The position numbers and the translations under genes were made by a program. 64,000 nucleotides of DNA. Source: Candidatus Gastranaerophilales bacterium. GTDB lineage: Bacteria > Cyanobacteriota > Vampirovibrionia > Gastranaerophilales > Gastranaerophilaceae. How positions within the stretch are numbered: the first letter of the stretch is position 1; each line of letters opens with the position of its first letter. The stretch spans positions 1 to 64,000 of the forward strand of contig CALUYT010000050.1 in NCBI GenBank assembly GCA_944325085.1, in the 5' to 3' direction. Positions 36,614 through 45,457 of the stretch are shown in pieces. A model generated the notes under the pieces. That model was not told the DNA's origin, ran no database searches, and saw only the letters and a list, made by a program, of their open reading frames with translations.

Positions 36614-37437
36614 TGTTAACCAAAAATGATATTATAGAGTTAGAAAATTTAGCACTGGAAAATAGACGTAATATTATTGATATGGTTTATGAGGCCCAGT
36701 CTGGTCATATAGGTGGTTCTTTATCTGCTTGTGATATTATGACTGTATTGTTTCATAAATGTATGAAGCATTCTCCAAAAGGTAAATTATCTAAAGATTA
36801 TGCAAATAGAGACAGGTTTGTATTATCAAAAGGTCATGTCTCTCCAATTTATTATTCGGTTTTAGCTCAATTAGGATTTTTTAAGAAATCTGAATTAAAA
36901 ACTTTCAGAAAATTGGCTTCAAGATTGCAGGGGCATCCCGCATTATTAACTCCTGGAGTTGAAGTTGCTTCAGGTTCTTTGGGACAAGGTTTGTCTGTTG
37001 CTTGCGGAATTGCAATTGCTCTAAAACTTGATAAAAATCCTGCAAATGTTTTTGTATTGCTTGGTGATGGCGAATTGCAAGAAGGTAATATTTGGGAAGC
37101 CTTTATGCAGGCTCCTCATAGAAAGTTGAATAATTTAGTTGCAATTATTGATAGAAATAGATTGCAAATAGATGGATCAACAGAAGATATTAAACCATTG
37201 GGTAATTTATCAGATAAAATAAAGGCTTTTGGTTGGGATGTAATAGAGATAGATGGGCATGATTTTTCACAGATTTATGATGCAATAGAAAAAGCAAAAC
37301 TTTCAGATATTCCAACAGCTATAATTGCTAATACGATAAAAGGTAAAGGCGTAAGTTTTATGGAAAATAATCCTGGATGGCACGGTAAAGCTCCGGGAAA
37401 AGAAGATTATGAAAAAGCAAAGTTAGAGTTAAGTTAA
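36613..37437 (+). CDS. Transketolase, N-terminal subunit
   Basis: This 274-residue protein is the thiamine-diphosphate/Mg-binding half. It has S-G-H-I-G-G-S-L-S, S-K-G-H-V-S-P, G-S-L-G-Q-G-L-S and the ThDP motif L-G-D-G-E-L-Q-E-G-N. It must pair with the C-half encoded at 11363-12325, about 24 kb away on the other strand. It is translationally coupled to the WecG gene. Split halves are usually adjacent in genomes, so the separation is unusual. Confidence 0.93.
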   Translation: MLTKNDIIELENLALENRRNIIDMVYEAQSGHIGGSLSACDIMTVLFHKCMKHSPKGKLSKDYANRDRFVLSKGHVSPIYYSVLAQLGFFKKSELKTFRKLASRLQGHPALLTPGVEVASGSLGQGLSVACGIAIALKLDKNPANVFVLLGDGELQEGNIWEAFMQAPHRKLNNLVAIIDRNRLQIDGSTEDIKPLGNLSDKIKAFGWDVIEIDGHDFSQIYDAIEKAKLSDIPTAIIANTIKGKGVSFMENNPGWHGKAPGKEDYEKAKLELS

Positions 37438-37452
37438 ATATATGGAGGCAGG

Positions 37453-39891
37453 ATGACGAGCAAAGATAAGAGCAAAAAAAGAGGGTTTTCCCTTATGGAA
37501 ATTATGATTGCACTGTTTATTGTTGCGATCTTGACAATTGTTACTATACCTATAATTAGACAACAATTAGCGAAGGCTGATGAGTTTTCTTACTATTTGG
37601 CATATAACACTGTTGAAAAAATGGCAGGTCAAATAGTTGCGTTAGGAGATGAAGAAGAAATTGCTTCTAATCCTTCACGTATTCATTTAGCTGAAGCAAC
37701 TCCAGTGAAGAAAAAATTTAAGGTTGCTAAGTTAAAAAGATTTTTTGCTAATTTAGGTAATAAGTTTGCTAAGAGTGAAGAATATATGTTCAGATCATTA
37801 TTCTCAAAGGCTCTTGCTGCATATGAATATGAAGATGTTTCAAATGAGGTTTTAAACTGGGATTATTCGGTTTATGATGATATGTGGTTGGCTTATCACG
37901 TATGTAATGGAGAACAAATTCCAAAATCTGTTTCTGGAACATCTACGGATGAAGAAACTGGTGAGTCTGTTAACACTTATGCTTATTATAACCCTGTTTA
38001 TGATCCAGTTACAAACCCAAATCCGGATTTTAATGAATGTATAGGTTATACAAAATCTGGAAAAAGTCGTTTGCCGGATACAGCTACTGCTGAAGAAATT
38101 GCTAATAACCCTACAATAGAAGCAAATGCATATTTGAAAGAGGCTTTTTTGTCTATTGATGCTTGTGATGCTTCTTATGCTCAGACTTTTGCTAATAATA
38201 TAAAATCAGCTTCATCTCCTGATGCCAAGTCTTTTTGTGAGAATTCAATAGTTACAGCTTGTGGTAAAAAGAAAACTATTAATAATATTGAACATACATA
38301 TACTATTAAGTATGTTTCTAGTGAAGATGTTTCAGAAGACGGAGATGATGGTGATGATGGTGATGATGGTATCTTTTCAGATTATGTAGAACCTAATGAA
38401 AGTCCAGTTGCGGGTTCTTGTTCTATTACGGATTCATATAGAGTTGCTTTTGATAACTCTGGATCTGCAGTTGCTCCGGTTGCTAGACCAGATTTTAGTG
38501 ATGCAGATTGTAAACCAGCTAAAGGTTACTATAATATGAGAAATGCTGAGGCTCCAGAAGGTATTTTCTGTGTGCCAAAGACAGGATATTATGAATCTTC
38601 TGATAACGTAAAAGTTGCCTGCAGACAATGTTCTTATAATGAAGAAACTGCATATGCACTACCTCATCCTACAGAGGCTAATCCTTGCATTTGTTGTAAA
38701 ACCGATTATAATTCTAATACTGGTACTTGTTGTCCTGATAAGTCTGTATTTAACGGTTCTACTTGTGAATGCGTTGAAGGCTATGAAATGAAAAATGGAA
38801 AATGCAAACCGAATGGACAATGCTCAAATGGTTCAACTTGGAATGAAACTGATCAGGTTTGCGTTGTAAACCCTCCAATTGTTAAAGCAAAAAGATTATG
38901 TGAAAAAATTGTTGATAACTGGAACATTTCATCTTCATATTGTAATGCTTTTCAGCCATACAATGGTATGAACGTTTACAGAGGCGTATATAATGCTGCA
39001 ATGGGTGACGGTGTAAATAGATTGATGTCTATTCGTTCTAAAGTTGGTGCATTTGGTCTTGATGCAAATGGTAGAGATAAAATTAAACCAAATATAGTGT
39101 TTGCTAATGGCTTAAAATTATGGATTTTAGGTGATAAAGCAGCATCTATTCCAGGTTTAACATATACAACAGATAATGCTTCAATGACTCAGAATATATG
39201 TAAAAAATTAGATACTCACGTACACATTTCTTGTAGAAATGCAGGTGGCTGGTTCTGTAAGTCAGAAAATAACTGTTTTACTTTAGATGATGATAGTAAA
39301 GCTGCAATTGGTGATGCTAGATCTTGTTGTTCTGTTACTGATTTGTCAGATATATCTGCTCAAGCTCAGACTGATCCAAATTACGATCCTGATGATTATT
39401 TGAAAAATACACAGGCATATGCAATTGCAGGATTTACAGTTTTTGTTGATATAAATGGTAACAAAGGTAATGGTACATTATGGGTTGACGTATTCCCATT
39501 CTTTATAGCTGCTAACGGATCAGTATATCCTGGTTATCCACTTGACGGACCTAAGGCTGCAAATGCAGGATCAAATGCTTTGTATATAGGTGGTAACAGC
39601 GCTGATCAGTTAACTGTTGATGTTTATTATTATACAAGTAATAATGACTCAAGGGAAAAAGTTGTTCCATTCCCTAATGTTTCATACGCTCGTGGTGTAT
39701 GTTCTGCACGTTTGGTTAGTAAATATGCACCATATTGTATGAATTTAGGTCAAAAGTACTTTAATAACAGTAATAATACGACCTTGCGGGGTGATTCGTA
39801 TCTGCAAGATGATGACCCGGATACGTCAACGAACCCTTGTGATAAACATAAATGTTACGTGAGTGTAAAACGTAAATTGAAAACTTTATAG
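37453..39891 (+). CDS. Giant Cys-rich prepilin-like protein (812 residues)
   Basis: A class III prepilin leader ends K-R-G, then F-S-L-M-E-I-M-I with the invariant Glu+5 and a long hydrophobic helix (residues ~19-42). Major pilins have 130-200 residues, so this one is far larger. After a K-rich linker, residues ~295-315 have G-D-D repeats. Residues ~345-475 are Cys-rich (C-R-Q-C, C-I-C-C, C-C, C-E-C) like EGF or granulin modules. A C-terminal ~320-residue domain contains G-G-W-F-C-K-S and D-G-P-K-A-A. Probable role: a pseudopilin tip or surface adhesin. GGAGG precedes the ATG, 15 nt after the transketolase half. Confidence 0.8.
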   Translation: MTSKDKSKKRGFSLMEIMIALFIVAILTIVTIPIIRQQLAKADEFSYYLAYNTVEKMAGQIVALGDEEEIASNPSRIHLAEATPVKKKFKVAKLKRFFANLGNKFAKSEEYMFRSLFSKALAAYEYEDVSNEVLNWDYSVYDDMWLAYHVCNGEQIPKSVSGTSTDEETGESVNTYAYYNPVYDPVTNPNPDFNECIGYTKSGKSRLPDTATAEEIANNPTIEANAYLKEAFLSIDACDASYAQTFANNIKSASSPDAKSFCENSIVTACGKKKTINNIEHTYTIKYVSSEDVSEDGDDGDDGDDGIFSDYVEPNESPVAGSCSITDSYRVAFDNSGSAVAPVARPDFSDADCKPAKGYYNMRNAEAPEGIFCVPKTGYYESSDNVKVACRQCSYNEETAYALPHPTEANPCICCKTDYNSNTGTCCPDKSVFNGSTCECVEGYEMKNGKCKPNGQCSNGSTWNETDQVCVVNPPIVKAKRLCEKIVDNWNISSSYCNAFQPYNGMNVYRGVYNAAMGDGVNRLMSIRSKVGAFGLDANGRDKIKPNIVFANGLKLWILGDKAASIPGLTYTTDNASMTQNICKKLDTHVHISCRNAGGWFCKSENNCFTLDDDSKAAIGDARSCCSVTDLSDISAQAQTDPNYDPDDYLKNTQAYAIAGFTVFVDINGNKGNGTLWVDVFPFFIAANGSVYPGYPLDGPKAANAGSNALYIGGNSADQLTVDVYYYTSNNDSREKVVPFPNVSYARGVCSARLVSKYAPYCMNLGQKYFNNSNNTTLRGDSYLQDDDPDTSTNPCDKHKCYVSVKRKLKTL

Positions 39892-39899
39892 TATAATTT

Positions 39900-39930
39900 A
39901 AAGAGGGATGAAGATTCATCCCTCTTTTTT
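39900..39930 (+). terminator. Terminator after the giant prepilin
   Basis: AAAGAGGGATGAA pairs with TTCATCCCTCTTT through a tight loop, and TTT follows. It ends this transcription unit 14 nt before the next gene. Confidence 0.9.
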
Positions 39931-39944
39931 AAGGAGAGATTTTA

Positions 39945-40388
39945 ATGATAATTGATAAATTAGAAAATGTGGTTTTGTATAAAGAAATTCCAAATGAAAT
40001 TAAAGATTTTATATTAAAGTTAAATGCAGATATAAATTGTGGTCGTCATGATTTGTCTGATGTAAATTATGCCAATGTTGAAATGTATAATACTAAGAAT
40101 ATAAAAGATGCAAAATTTGAATCTCATGATAGATTTATTGATATTCAAATTTTGTTAAGTGGAATTGAGCGTATTTATATTACTAAAAGAGAAGGTTTAT
40201 CTGTCTTTCAAGAGTATAATAAGCAAAAAGATATAACATTTTATTCTGATAATGTTGAAAATTATGATTATGTAACTTTAGATTCGTCTAATTTTGTGAT
40301 GATTTTTCCTCACGAAGCTCATGCTCCTCAAGTAGGTGTAAATGGGTCTTCTAAAGTTAAAAAAGTAGTAGTTAAGCTTATGAACTGA
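39945..40388 (+). CDS. YhcH/YjgK/YiaL-family protein (cupin-like)
   Basis: This 147-residue single-domain protein has the family motifs E-S-H-D-R-F-I-D-I-Q and F-P-H-E-A-H-A-P-Q, which place the metal-binding histidines. Family members act on sialic acid derivatives (anomerase NanQ) or are annotated as beta-galactosidase subunit. Which substrate is used here is unclear and no sialic acid genes are near. AAGGAGAG precedes the ATG. Confidence 0.88.
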   Translation: MIIDKLENVVLYKEIPNEIKDFILKLNADINCGRHDLSDVNYANVEMYNTKNIKDAKFESHDRFIDIQILLSGIERIYITKREGLSVFQEYNKQKDITFYSDNVENYDYVTLDSSNFVMIFPHEAHAPQVGVNGSSKVKKVVVKLMN

Positions 40389-40390
40389 TT

Positions 40391-41284
40391 TTATTTTTTT
40401 AATTTTTCAGGATAAATGTCCCATTTTATATTTTCATTTTTTCTAAACCATGTTAGTTGGCGTTTAGCATAATTTCTTGTATTCTTTTTCAATAGATCTG
40501 TAGCTTCTTCTAGGGTATATTTGTTGTCTATATATCCTAAAATCTCTCGATAACCGATTGTGTTAACTAGGTTTGGAATTCTTCCGTGTTTATTTAAAAG
40601 TGTTTTTGTTTCTTCGATTAACCCATTTTGTATCATTATATCTACGCGTTCATCAATTCTTTTGTATAGGGTTTTTCTATCAAAATTTTTACCTATCCAC
40701 TCAATTTCGTATTCATTATCTATATTTTTGCCTCTAGATTCATCAAGTGGCTTGCCTGTTGTTTTTATTATTTCAATTGCTCTAATAATTTTTTTTGTAT
40801 CATTTGAGTCTATTGCTATTGCAGCATTTGAATCTAATTGTATGAGTGTTTTATACAGTTCTTCTTTTGTCAATTTTTTTAAATCATTTCTTAAATTATG
40901 GTTTGCTTCTATTTCTGGTAGTTGGTAGTTTTTTAGTAATATATCTATGTAAAGTCCTGTACCGCCTACAATAATAGGGATATGTCCTCTATTATTTATT
41001 TCTTTAATGATTTTACTTGCATCTTTTTTATATAAACCCGCAGAGTATTCGAATTCGGGTTCTACAATGTCTATTAAGTGATGTGGAATACCTTGTCTTT
41101 CTTGCATAGTTGGCTTTGCTGTTCCAATATCAAAGCCCTTATAAACAAGTCTTGAATCTGCAGAAACAATTTCGCCACCAATTTTTTTTGCAAGTTCTAT
41201 TGAATAAGAGGTTTTTCCACTTGCAGTTGCTCCAACTATTGCTATGACTTTGATTTTGTTATTAGTTAATGAAGTTTTGTTCAT
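40391..41284 (-). CDS. miaA: tRNA dimethylallyltransferase MiaA
   Basis: This enzyme adds an isopentenyl group to A37 of tRNAs reading UNN codons. Motifs are G-A-T-A-S-G-K-T (P-loop), S-A-D-S-R-L-V-Y-K-G-F-D-I-G-T-A-K-P, H-H-L-I-D and G-G-T-G-L-Y-I. I chose the ATG at 41284 (297 residues), where the family N-terminus begins. The frame is open 8 codons further. It overlaps the preceding membrane-protein gene by 23 nt and is last in the sigma-factor operon. Confidence 0.93.
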   Translation of the reverse strand: MNKTSLTNNKIKVIAIVGATASGKTSYSIELAKKIGGEIVSADSRLVYKGFDIGTAKPTMQERQGIPHHLIDIVEPEFEYSAGLYKKDASKIIKEINNRGHIPIIVGGTGLYIDILLKNYQLPEIEANHNLRNDLKKLTKEELYKTLIQLDSNAAIAIDSNDTKKIIRAIEIIKTTGKPLDESRGKNIDNEYEIEWIGKNFDRKTLYKRIDERVDIMIQNGLIEETKTLLNKHGRIPNLVNTIGYREILGYIDNKYTLEEATDLLKKNTRNYAKRQLTWFRKNENIKWDIYPEKLKK

Positions 41285-42086
41285 AATAAGAAAATAGTAA
41301 CACAACAATGTAAACTAAAAAATAATAATAAAGAATTAATATAAAAAAGTATGCAAATGGGTTAAACATTAGTAAGGTATTTAAAATAGAAATAACAATT
41401 GTTAAAAAGTAAATATATACAAATAATAATAAAGTTTTAGGGAATGTTGTGATTAGCTTTATTATTGAGTTGTATAAAGCTTTTAAGGGTCTTTTTTCGC
41501 AGTAAACAATTTCTGGAATCCATAGGATTGTTATAAAAGAAACAAAAGTTATACCTGTAGATATAATTGCATACCAACAATTTATGGTGAGAAGTTCTTC
41601 TTTTGGTAATTCTCTGGCTTCTGCTATAAGTTCTTTGCTGGAAACAAAGAACGAATTTAGATCTATATTTTCTAAATTGATAGATCCTATAAAATTATCA
41701 ATAATCAATTTTGCACAAATTACTATAATTATGAATAATATAAGATATATAGTTGTAGCAGCAAGAGTAGGTAAAAATAATTTACCAATACCTTTTGGTA
41801 GTGATAATAAAAGGTTTAGCAATGCTTTCCCTCTATCTTTATCAAATACAAATATTTTTCTTGATAAACTTAGAGTCTTTTTTACCATATATAGCCAAGC
41901 AGATAAAAATCCACTAAACATAACAATTGTTGTTACTATTGCAAGTATTAGTTTAGGAATATTATCAACTGATGTAATTGCATAGCTAATATACCAACCC
42001 AGAATAGACAAAAAAATTATCAAAGGAGTTGCTAATATTATGCAATCGTGTGTTGTTTTAAAATTATCTTTAAATAGTTTAAACAT
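41262..42086 (-). CDS. Multi-helix membrane protein of unknown function
   Basis: A 274-residue protein with about six hydrophobic segments (near 18-36, 42-66, 105-130, 160-185, 210-235 and 240-268). The N-terminus (M-F-K-L-F-K-D-N-F) and the pattern recall YciC/DUF-type membrane proteins, but I cannot name it. It sits between the activase-like gene and miaA, with 15 nt and an overlap, so it is part of the same operon. Confidence 0.65.
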   Translation of the reverse strand: MFKLFKDNFKTTHDCIILATPLIIFLSILGWYISYAITSVDNIPKLILAIVTTIVMFSGFLSAWLYMVKKTLSLSRKIFVFDKDRGKALLNLLLSLPKGIGKLFLPTLAATTIYLILFIIIVICAKLIIDNFIGSINLENIDLNSFFVSSKELIAEARELPKEELLTINCWYAIISTGITFVSFITILWIPEIVYCEKRPLKALYNSIIKLITTFPKTLLLFVYIYFLTIVISILNTLLMFNPFAYFFILILYYYFLVYIVVLLFSYYEQNFIN

Positions 42087-42101
42087 AGTCTAAGTCTATT
42101 T

Positions 42102-43268
42102 TTATGCTACTTCTGCTTTTGTATCATTATCTTTTTTTATATTGTTTTGCATTTGACGTTTTCTTTTTCTTCTTCTCATCAAATCTACAAAAGCTTCTAT
42201 TCTTGTTATATAACCTGCTCTACCTGTTTGTTCATCCATAATTAGTGGTAATATTGGGATTTCACAGTTTTCTCTCATTGCAGGAAATATATTTTGAGAC
42301 ATAATTTCTGGCATACAAGTAAATGGACTTATATGAATAATTCCATCAATACCTCTTTCGTTTGCATAGGCAACATCAGAAACGCATTCTAAAGCATCGC
42401 CACCAATATCTCTCATTAAATAAGGTTTAGCAAGTCTGTCTGCTCTTTGTAAGTGTGTTTCACCTTTTCTAAATATTTTTGGAATAATTGCATCTTTCAA
42501 AAAGCTGCTAACTGTTAAGCTTCTTCTAACTTGAACGCCCATTCTTCCTAGTTCTTTTTCTATGTTTTGGTTAGAAAACTCATCGTTTACAACGTATATT
42601 TCACCGGTTATATCTACATTCAAAACTTCTTTATTCGGATTGATTTCAACTTTTTTCATTTCTTCAAGAATTTGTTTTTCAGCTTTTTTTAGTCCGAAGA
42701 AAGTATCATTTTGATCTATAATTTTTAAACATTTAAGGTAATGTTTTTCGGCATCTCCTACTTTTATTTCTCTTGCCCTATAATATGACAATGTTGATTC
42801 AAGTTTATCAAGGATGAAAACTTTTAAAATTGCTATAAAAATAGCTCTTGCAAATAAAAATGGGTTATTTTTACCGCTTGCTTCTTTCAAAAAGTTATAC
42901 ATACCTTTTAGTCCGTCATATAATTGCAAATCAAGGTATTTAGCTTCATAACCTAAATCGTGAAGAGCATTTTCTATACATTTACCGTATTCACCCAATC
43001 TGCAGCAACCAGGAGATGTAATCATTGCTACATAATCTGTACCTCCTTCAATTGCTTCGATAAAGTTTCCTAATATTAACTTATACGGTAAGCAAATAGC
43101 TTCAGGAGCGTGTTTTGTTCCTAAAGACAATGCTTTTTTACTAGTGTAGGGTTCTACAAATGGTTCACAACCTATAATTCTTAATGCTGCAGACCAAGCA
43201 TAGCTAATTGTACCCATATGTGGGAATGATATTTTTCTTTTTCTTTCTTGTTTTTTTTCATTGCTCAT
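42102..43268 (-). CDS. 2-hydroxyacyl-CoA dehydratase activase-related protein (CoA protein activase)
   Basis: The 388-residue sequence matches the DUF2229/HgdC-linked CoA protein activase group, with S-F-P-H-M-G-T near residue 14, C-L-P-Y-K-L and S-P-G-C-C-R-L-G-E-Y-G-K-C, which could bind an Fe-S cluster, and H-I-S-P-F-T-C-M-P-E-I. The usual ASKHA ATPase partner is missing here. C-terminal ~30 residues are basic and probably disordered. It lies 10 nt after gcvPB in the operon. A radical or Fe-S related role is inferred, not shown. Confidence 0.75.
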   Translation of the reverse strand: MSNEKKQERKRKISFPHMGTISYAWSAALRIIGCEPFVEPYTSKKALSLGTKHAPEAICLPYKLILGNFIEAIEGGTDYVAMITSPGCCRLGEYGKCIENALHDLGYEAKYLDLQLYDGLKGMYNFLKEASGKNNPFLFARAIFIAILKVFILDKLESTLSYYRAREIKVGDAEKHYLKCLKIIDQNDTFFGLKKAEKQILEEMKKVEINPNKEVLNVDITGEIYVVNDEFSNQNIEKELGRMGVQVRRSLTVSSFLKDAIIPKIFRKGETHLQRADRLAKPYLMRDIGGDALECVSDVAYANERGIDGIIHISPFTCMPEIMSQNIFPAMRENCEIPILPLIMDEQTGRAGYITRIEAFVDLMRRRKRKRQMQNNIKKDNDTKAEVA

Positions 43269-43278
43269 ATTTATATTC

Positions 43279-44700
43279 CTAATTATTGTATTTTAAGTCT
43301 GGATGTCTAGCTGCTAAAACCTCATCAATCTTTTTAACTGGTGTTGTGTGAGGAGCAGATAGAATTTTTTCTGGGTTATTTTTTGCTTCATTTGCAATTT
43401 TTATCATAGTTTCAACAAATTCATCAAGCTTTTCTTTTTGTTCTGATTCAGTAGGTTCTATCATTATAGCTTCATGTACAATTAAAGGAAAGTAAACTGT
43501 TGGAGGGTGTGTGTTACCGTCCATTAATGCTTTAGCTATATTTAAGGTTGAAACACCATTTTCGTGCTTTTGTTTTTCTCCTGAAAGAACAAATTCATGC
43601 ATACAAGGTTCATCATAAGGTAAGTCATAATATGGTTTTAGCTTTTCTTTCAGATAATTAGCATTTAATACTGCATTTTCTGATGCATTTTTTAAATTTT
43701 TACCCATCATAAGTATATATGCATAAGCTTTTACAAGTACTGAGAAATTGCCATAAAAGTCTTTTACATTTCCTATTGAATTTTTTAGGTTGTAGTTTCT
43801 GAAATATTTATTTCCGTCAAAATCAATTACAGGAACCGGTAAATATTCTTTCAATTTATCTACAACAGCAACAGGTCCGGCACCAGGTCCGCCACCACCA
43901 TGAGGTGTTGAGAATGTTTTATGTAAGTTTAAATGTACAACATCAAATCCCATTAATTTTGGATTGGTATGTCCCATTATGGCATTAAAATTCGCTCCAT
44001 CATAATATAATAATGAGCCATTTTTATGCATAATTTCAGAGATTTGTTCCACATTTTCTTCAAAAATTCCCAATGTATTTGGGTTAGTTAGCATTATTGC
44101 AGCTACATCTTTATCCAAAACGGCTTTTAATGCTTCTATATCAACTTGTCCTTTAGAATTTGATTTTATTTCTACAATGTCAAATCCGCTCATCTTTGCG
44201 CTGGCAGGATTTGTACCATGTGCAGAATCCGGAATGATAACTTTGGTTCTTTTTTCTCCAATAGTGTCAAAATATTTTTTGATAATCATCATGCCGGTCA
44301 TTTCACCGTGAGCGCCTGCGGAAGGTTGTAAAGTTATGGCATCCATTCCAGTTACTTCAAGAAGAACTTTTTGCAAATTGTACATAAGTTCTAATGAGCC
44401 TTGAACATCATTATCATCCATATTTGGGTGAATGTTAAAACCTTCTAAACCGGCTAAAAATTCATTAACTTTTGGATTGTACTTCATAGTGCAAGAACCA
44501 AGGGGATAAAAACCTTTTTCGATGCAAAAATTCATATCAGACAATTCTTTGTAGTGTCTCATAACATCCAATTCACTTAATTGTGGAAGTTTTGTTTCAT
44601 CATTGCGTAACAAATCTGACGGTAAGAAATCGATATTTATATTTTCGTCTGTTAAATTTATTCCGTCTGTACCGTTACTTTTTTCAAAAATTGTTTTCAT
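43279..44700 (-). CDS. gcvPB: Glycine dehydrogenase (decarboxylating) subunit 2, P-protein
   Basis: A 473-residue PLP enzyme. It has the starting motif Y-P-L-G-S-C-T-M-K-Y-N-P, Q-P-S-A-G-A-H-G-E, and the PLP lysine in N-L-H-K-T-F-S-T-P-H-G-G-G-G-P-G-A-G. It works with subunit 1 (gcvPA), H-protein and T-protein to split or make glycine. None of those partners is in this window, though they often sit together. The ATG is 3 nt from the stop of the sigma factor. Confidence 0.95.
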   Translation of the reverse strand: MKTIFEKSNGTDGINLTDENINIDFLPSDLLRNDETKLPQLSELDVMRHYKELSDMNFCIEKGFYPLGSCTMKYNPKVNEFLAGLEGFNIHPNMDDNDVQGSLELMYNLQKVLLEVTGMDAITLQPSAGAHGEMTGMMIIKKYFDTIGEKRTKVIIPDSAHGTNPASAKMSGFDIVEIKSNSKGQVDIEALKAVLDKDVAAIMLTNPNTLGIFEENVEQISEIMHKNGSLLYYDGANFNAIMGHTNPKLMGFDVVHLNLHKTFSTPHGGGGPGAGPVAVVDKLKEYLPVPVIDFDGNKYFRNYNLKNSIGNVKDFYGNFSVLVKAYAYILMMGKNLKNASENAVLNANYLKEKLKPYYDLPYDEPCMHEFVLSGEKQKHENGVSTLNIAKALMDGNTHPPTVYFPLIVHEAIMIEPTESEQKEKLDEFVETMIKIANEAKNNPEKILSAPHTTPVKKIDEVLAARHPDLKYNN

Positions 44701-44703
44701 TCT

Positions 44704-45318
44704 TTAAATTATCCCCTGCTTTGCCAAGTCTTTTTTTATTCTGTCTAATCCCGTTTGAATAATTCTGGATATTCTTGATTGAGATATATTAAATTCTTCT
44801 GCTATTTCTCTCAATTTTTTTTCTTTGAAAAATTTATATTCAATAAGTTCTCTTTCTCTTGGCGGAAGTTTTTTCATTGCTTCAAGTATGCCATCTTTCA
44901 ATTCTGCAAATTCAATACTTTCTTCCGGGGTTTTAGTATTAGATTTAATTTGTGTTGGAATTTCAGCATCTTGCAGTTCTTCAATAGATAATATGTTTTT
45001 ATAAACTTCTGCTCTTAGTTCTATTTCATTGTCAAAATCTTCTTCTGTTGAGCTTTGTTTATTTTTTAGCGTGTACCATTTGTATCTTCTGCGAACTTCA
45101 TTACGAATTGCCCATTTTATTGCTGTTGAAAGGTATGTGCTATTATATGATTCCGGTTCATTGTTTTTGAATAGAATATATAAAGCATGAGTACCTATAT
45201 TTATAAGTTCAGGCAATTCAATAAGATGAGATCTTGAAAATTTTTGATACTCAACTTTAGCAATAATTTCTATTAAATCTTTATATTCTCGAAGTTTTAT
45301 ATTATCTTCAGCTGACAT
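44704..45318 (-). CDS. Sigma-70 family RNA polymerase sigma factor
   Basis: This 204-residue protein has region 2 (I-G-T-H-A-L-Y-I-L-F and W-A-I-R-N-E-V-R-R-R-Y-K-W) and region 4 (L-P-P-R-E-R-E-L-I-E-Y-K-F and I-A-E-E-F-N-I-S-Q-S-R-I-S-R-I). Region 3 is weak or short, with a variable linker of ~40 residues. The best match is the FliA/SigB-SigF (group 3) type. No anti-sigma gene is adjacent. It heads the operon with gcvPB, which is unusual. Confidence 0.85.
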   Translation of the reverse strand: MSAEDNIKLREYKDLIEIIAKVEYQKFSRSHLIELPELINIGTHALYILFKNNEPESYNSTYLSTAIKWAIRNEVRRRYKWYTLKNKQSSTEEDFDNEIELRAEVYKNILSIEELQDAEIPTQIKSNTKTPEESIEFAELKDGILEAMKKLPPRERELIEYKFFKEKKLREIAEEFNISQSRISRIIQTGLDRIKKDLAKQGII

Positions 45319-45457
45319 TACTATAACTAATCCTAATACAACAAAAATATAATATATTCTATAATTTTATAATAGCAGAAAAAAATGTATATGACTAGCT
45401 AATGTAATTTTCCTTAACATAATTTAAGTTCTTTAAAAAATAAGGAGATTATATTAT

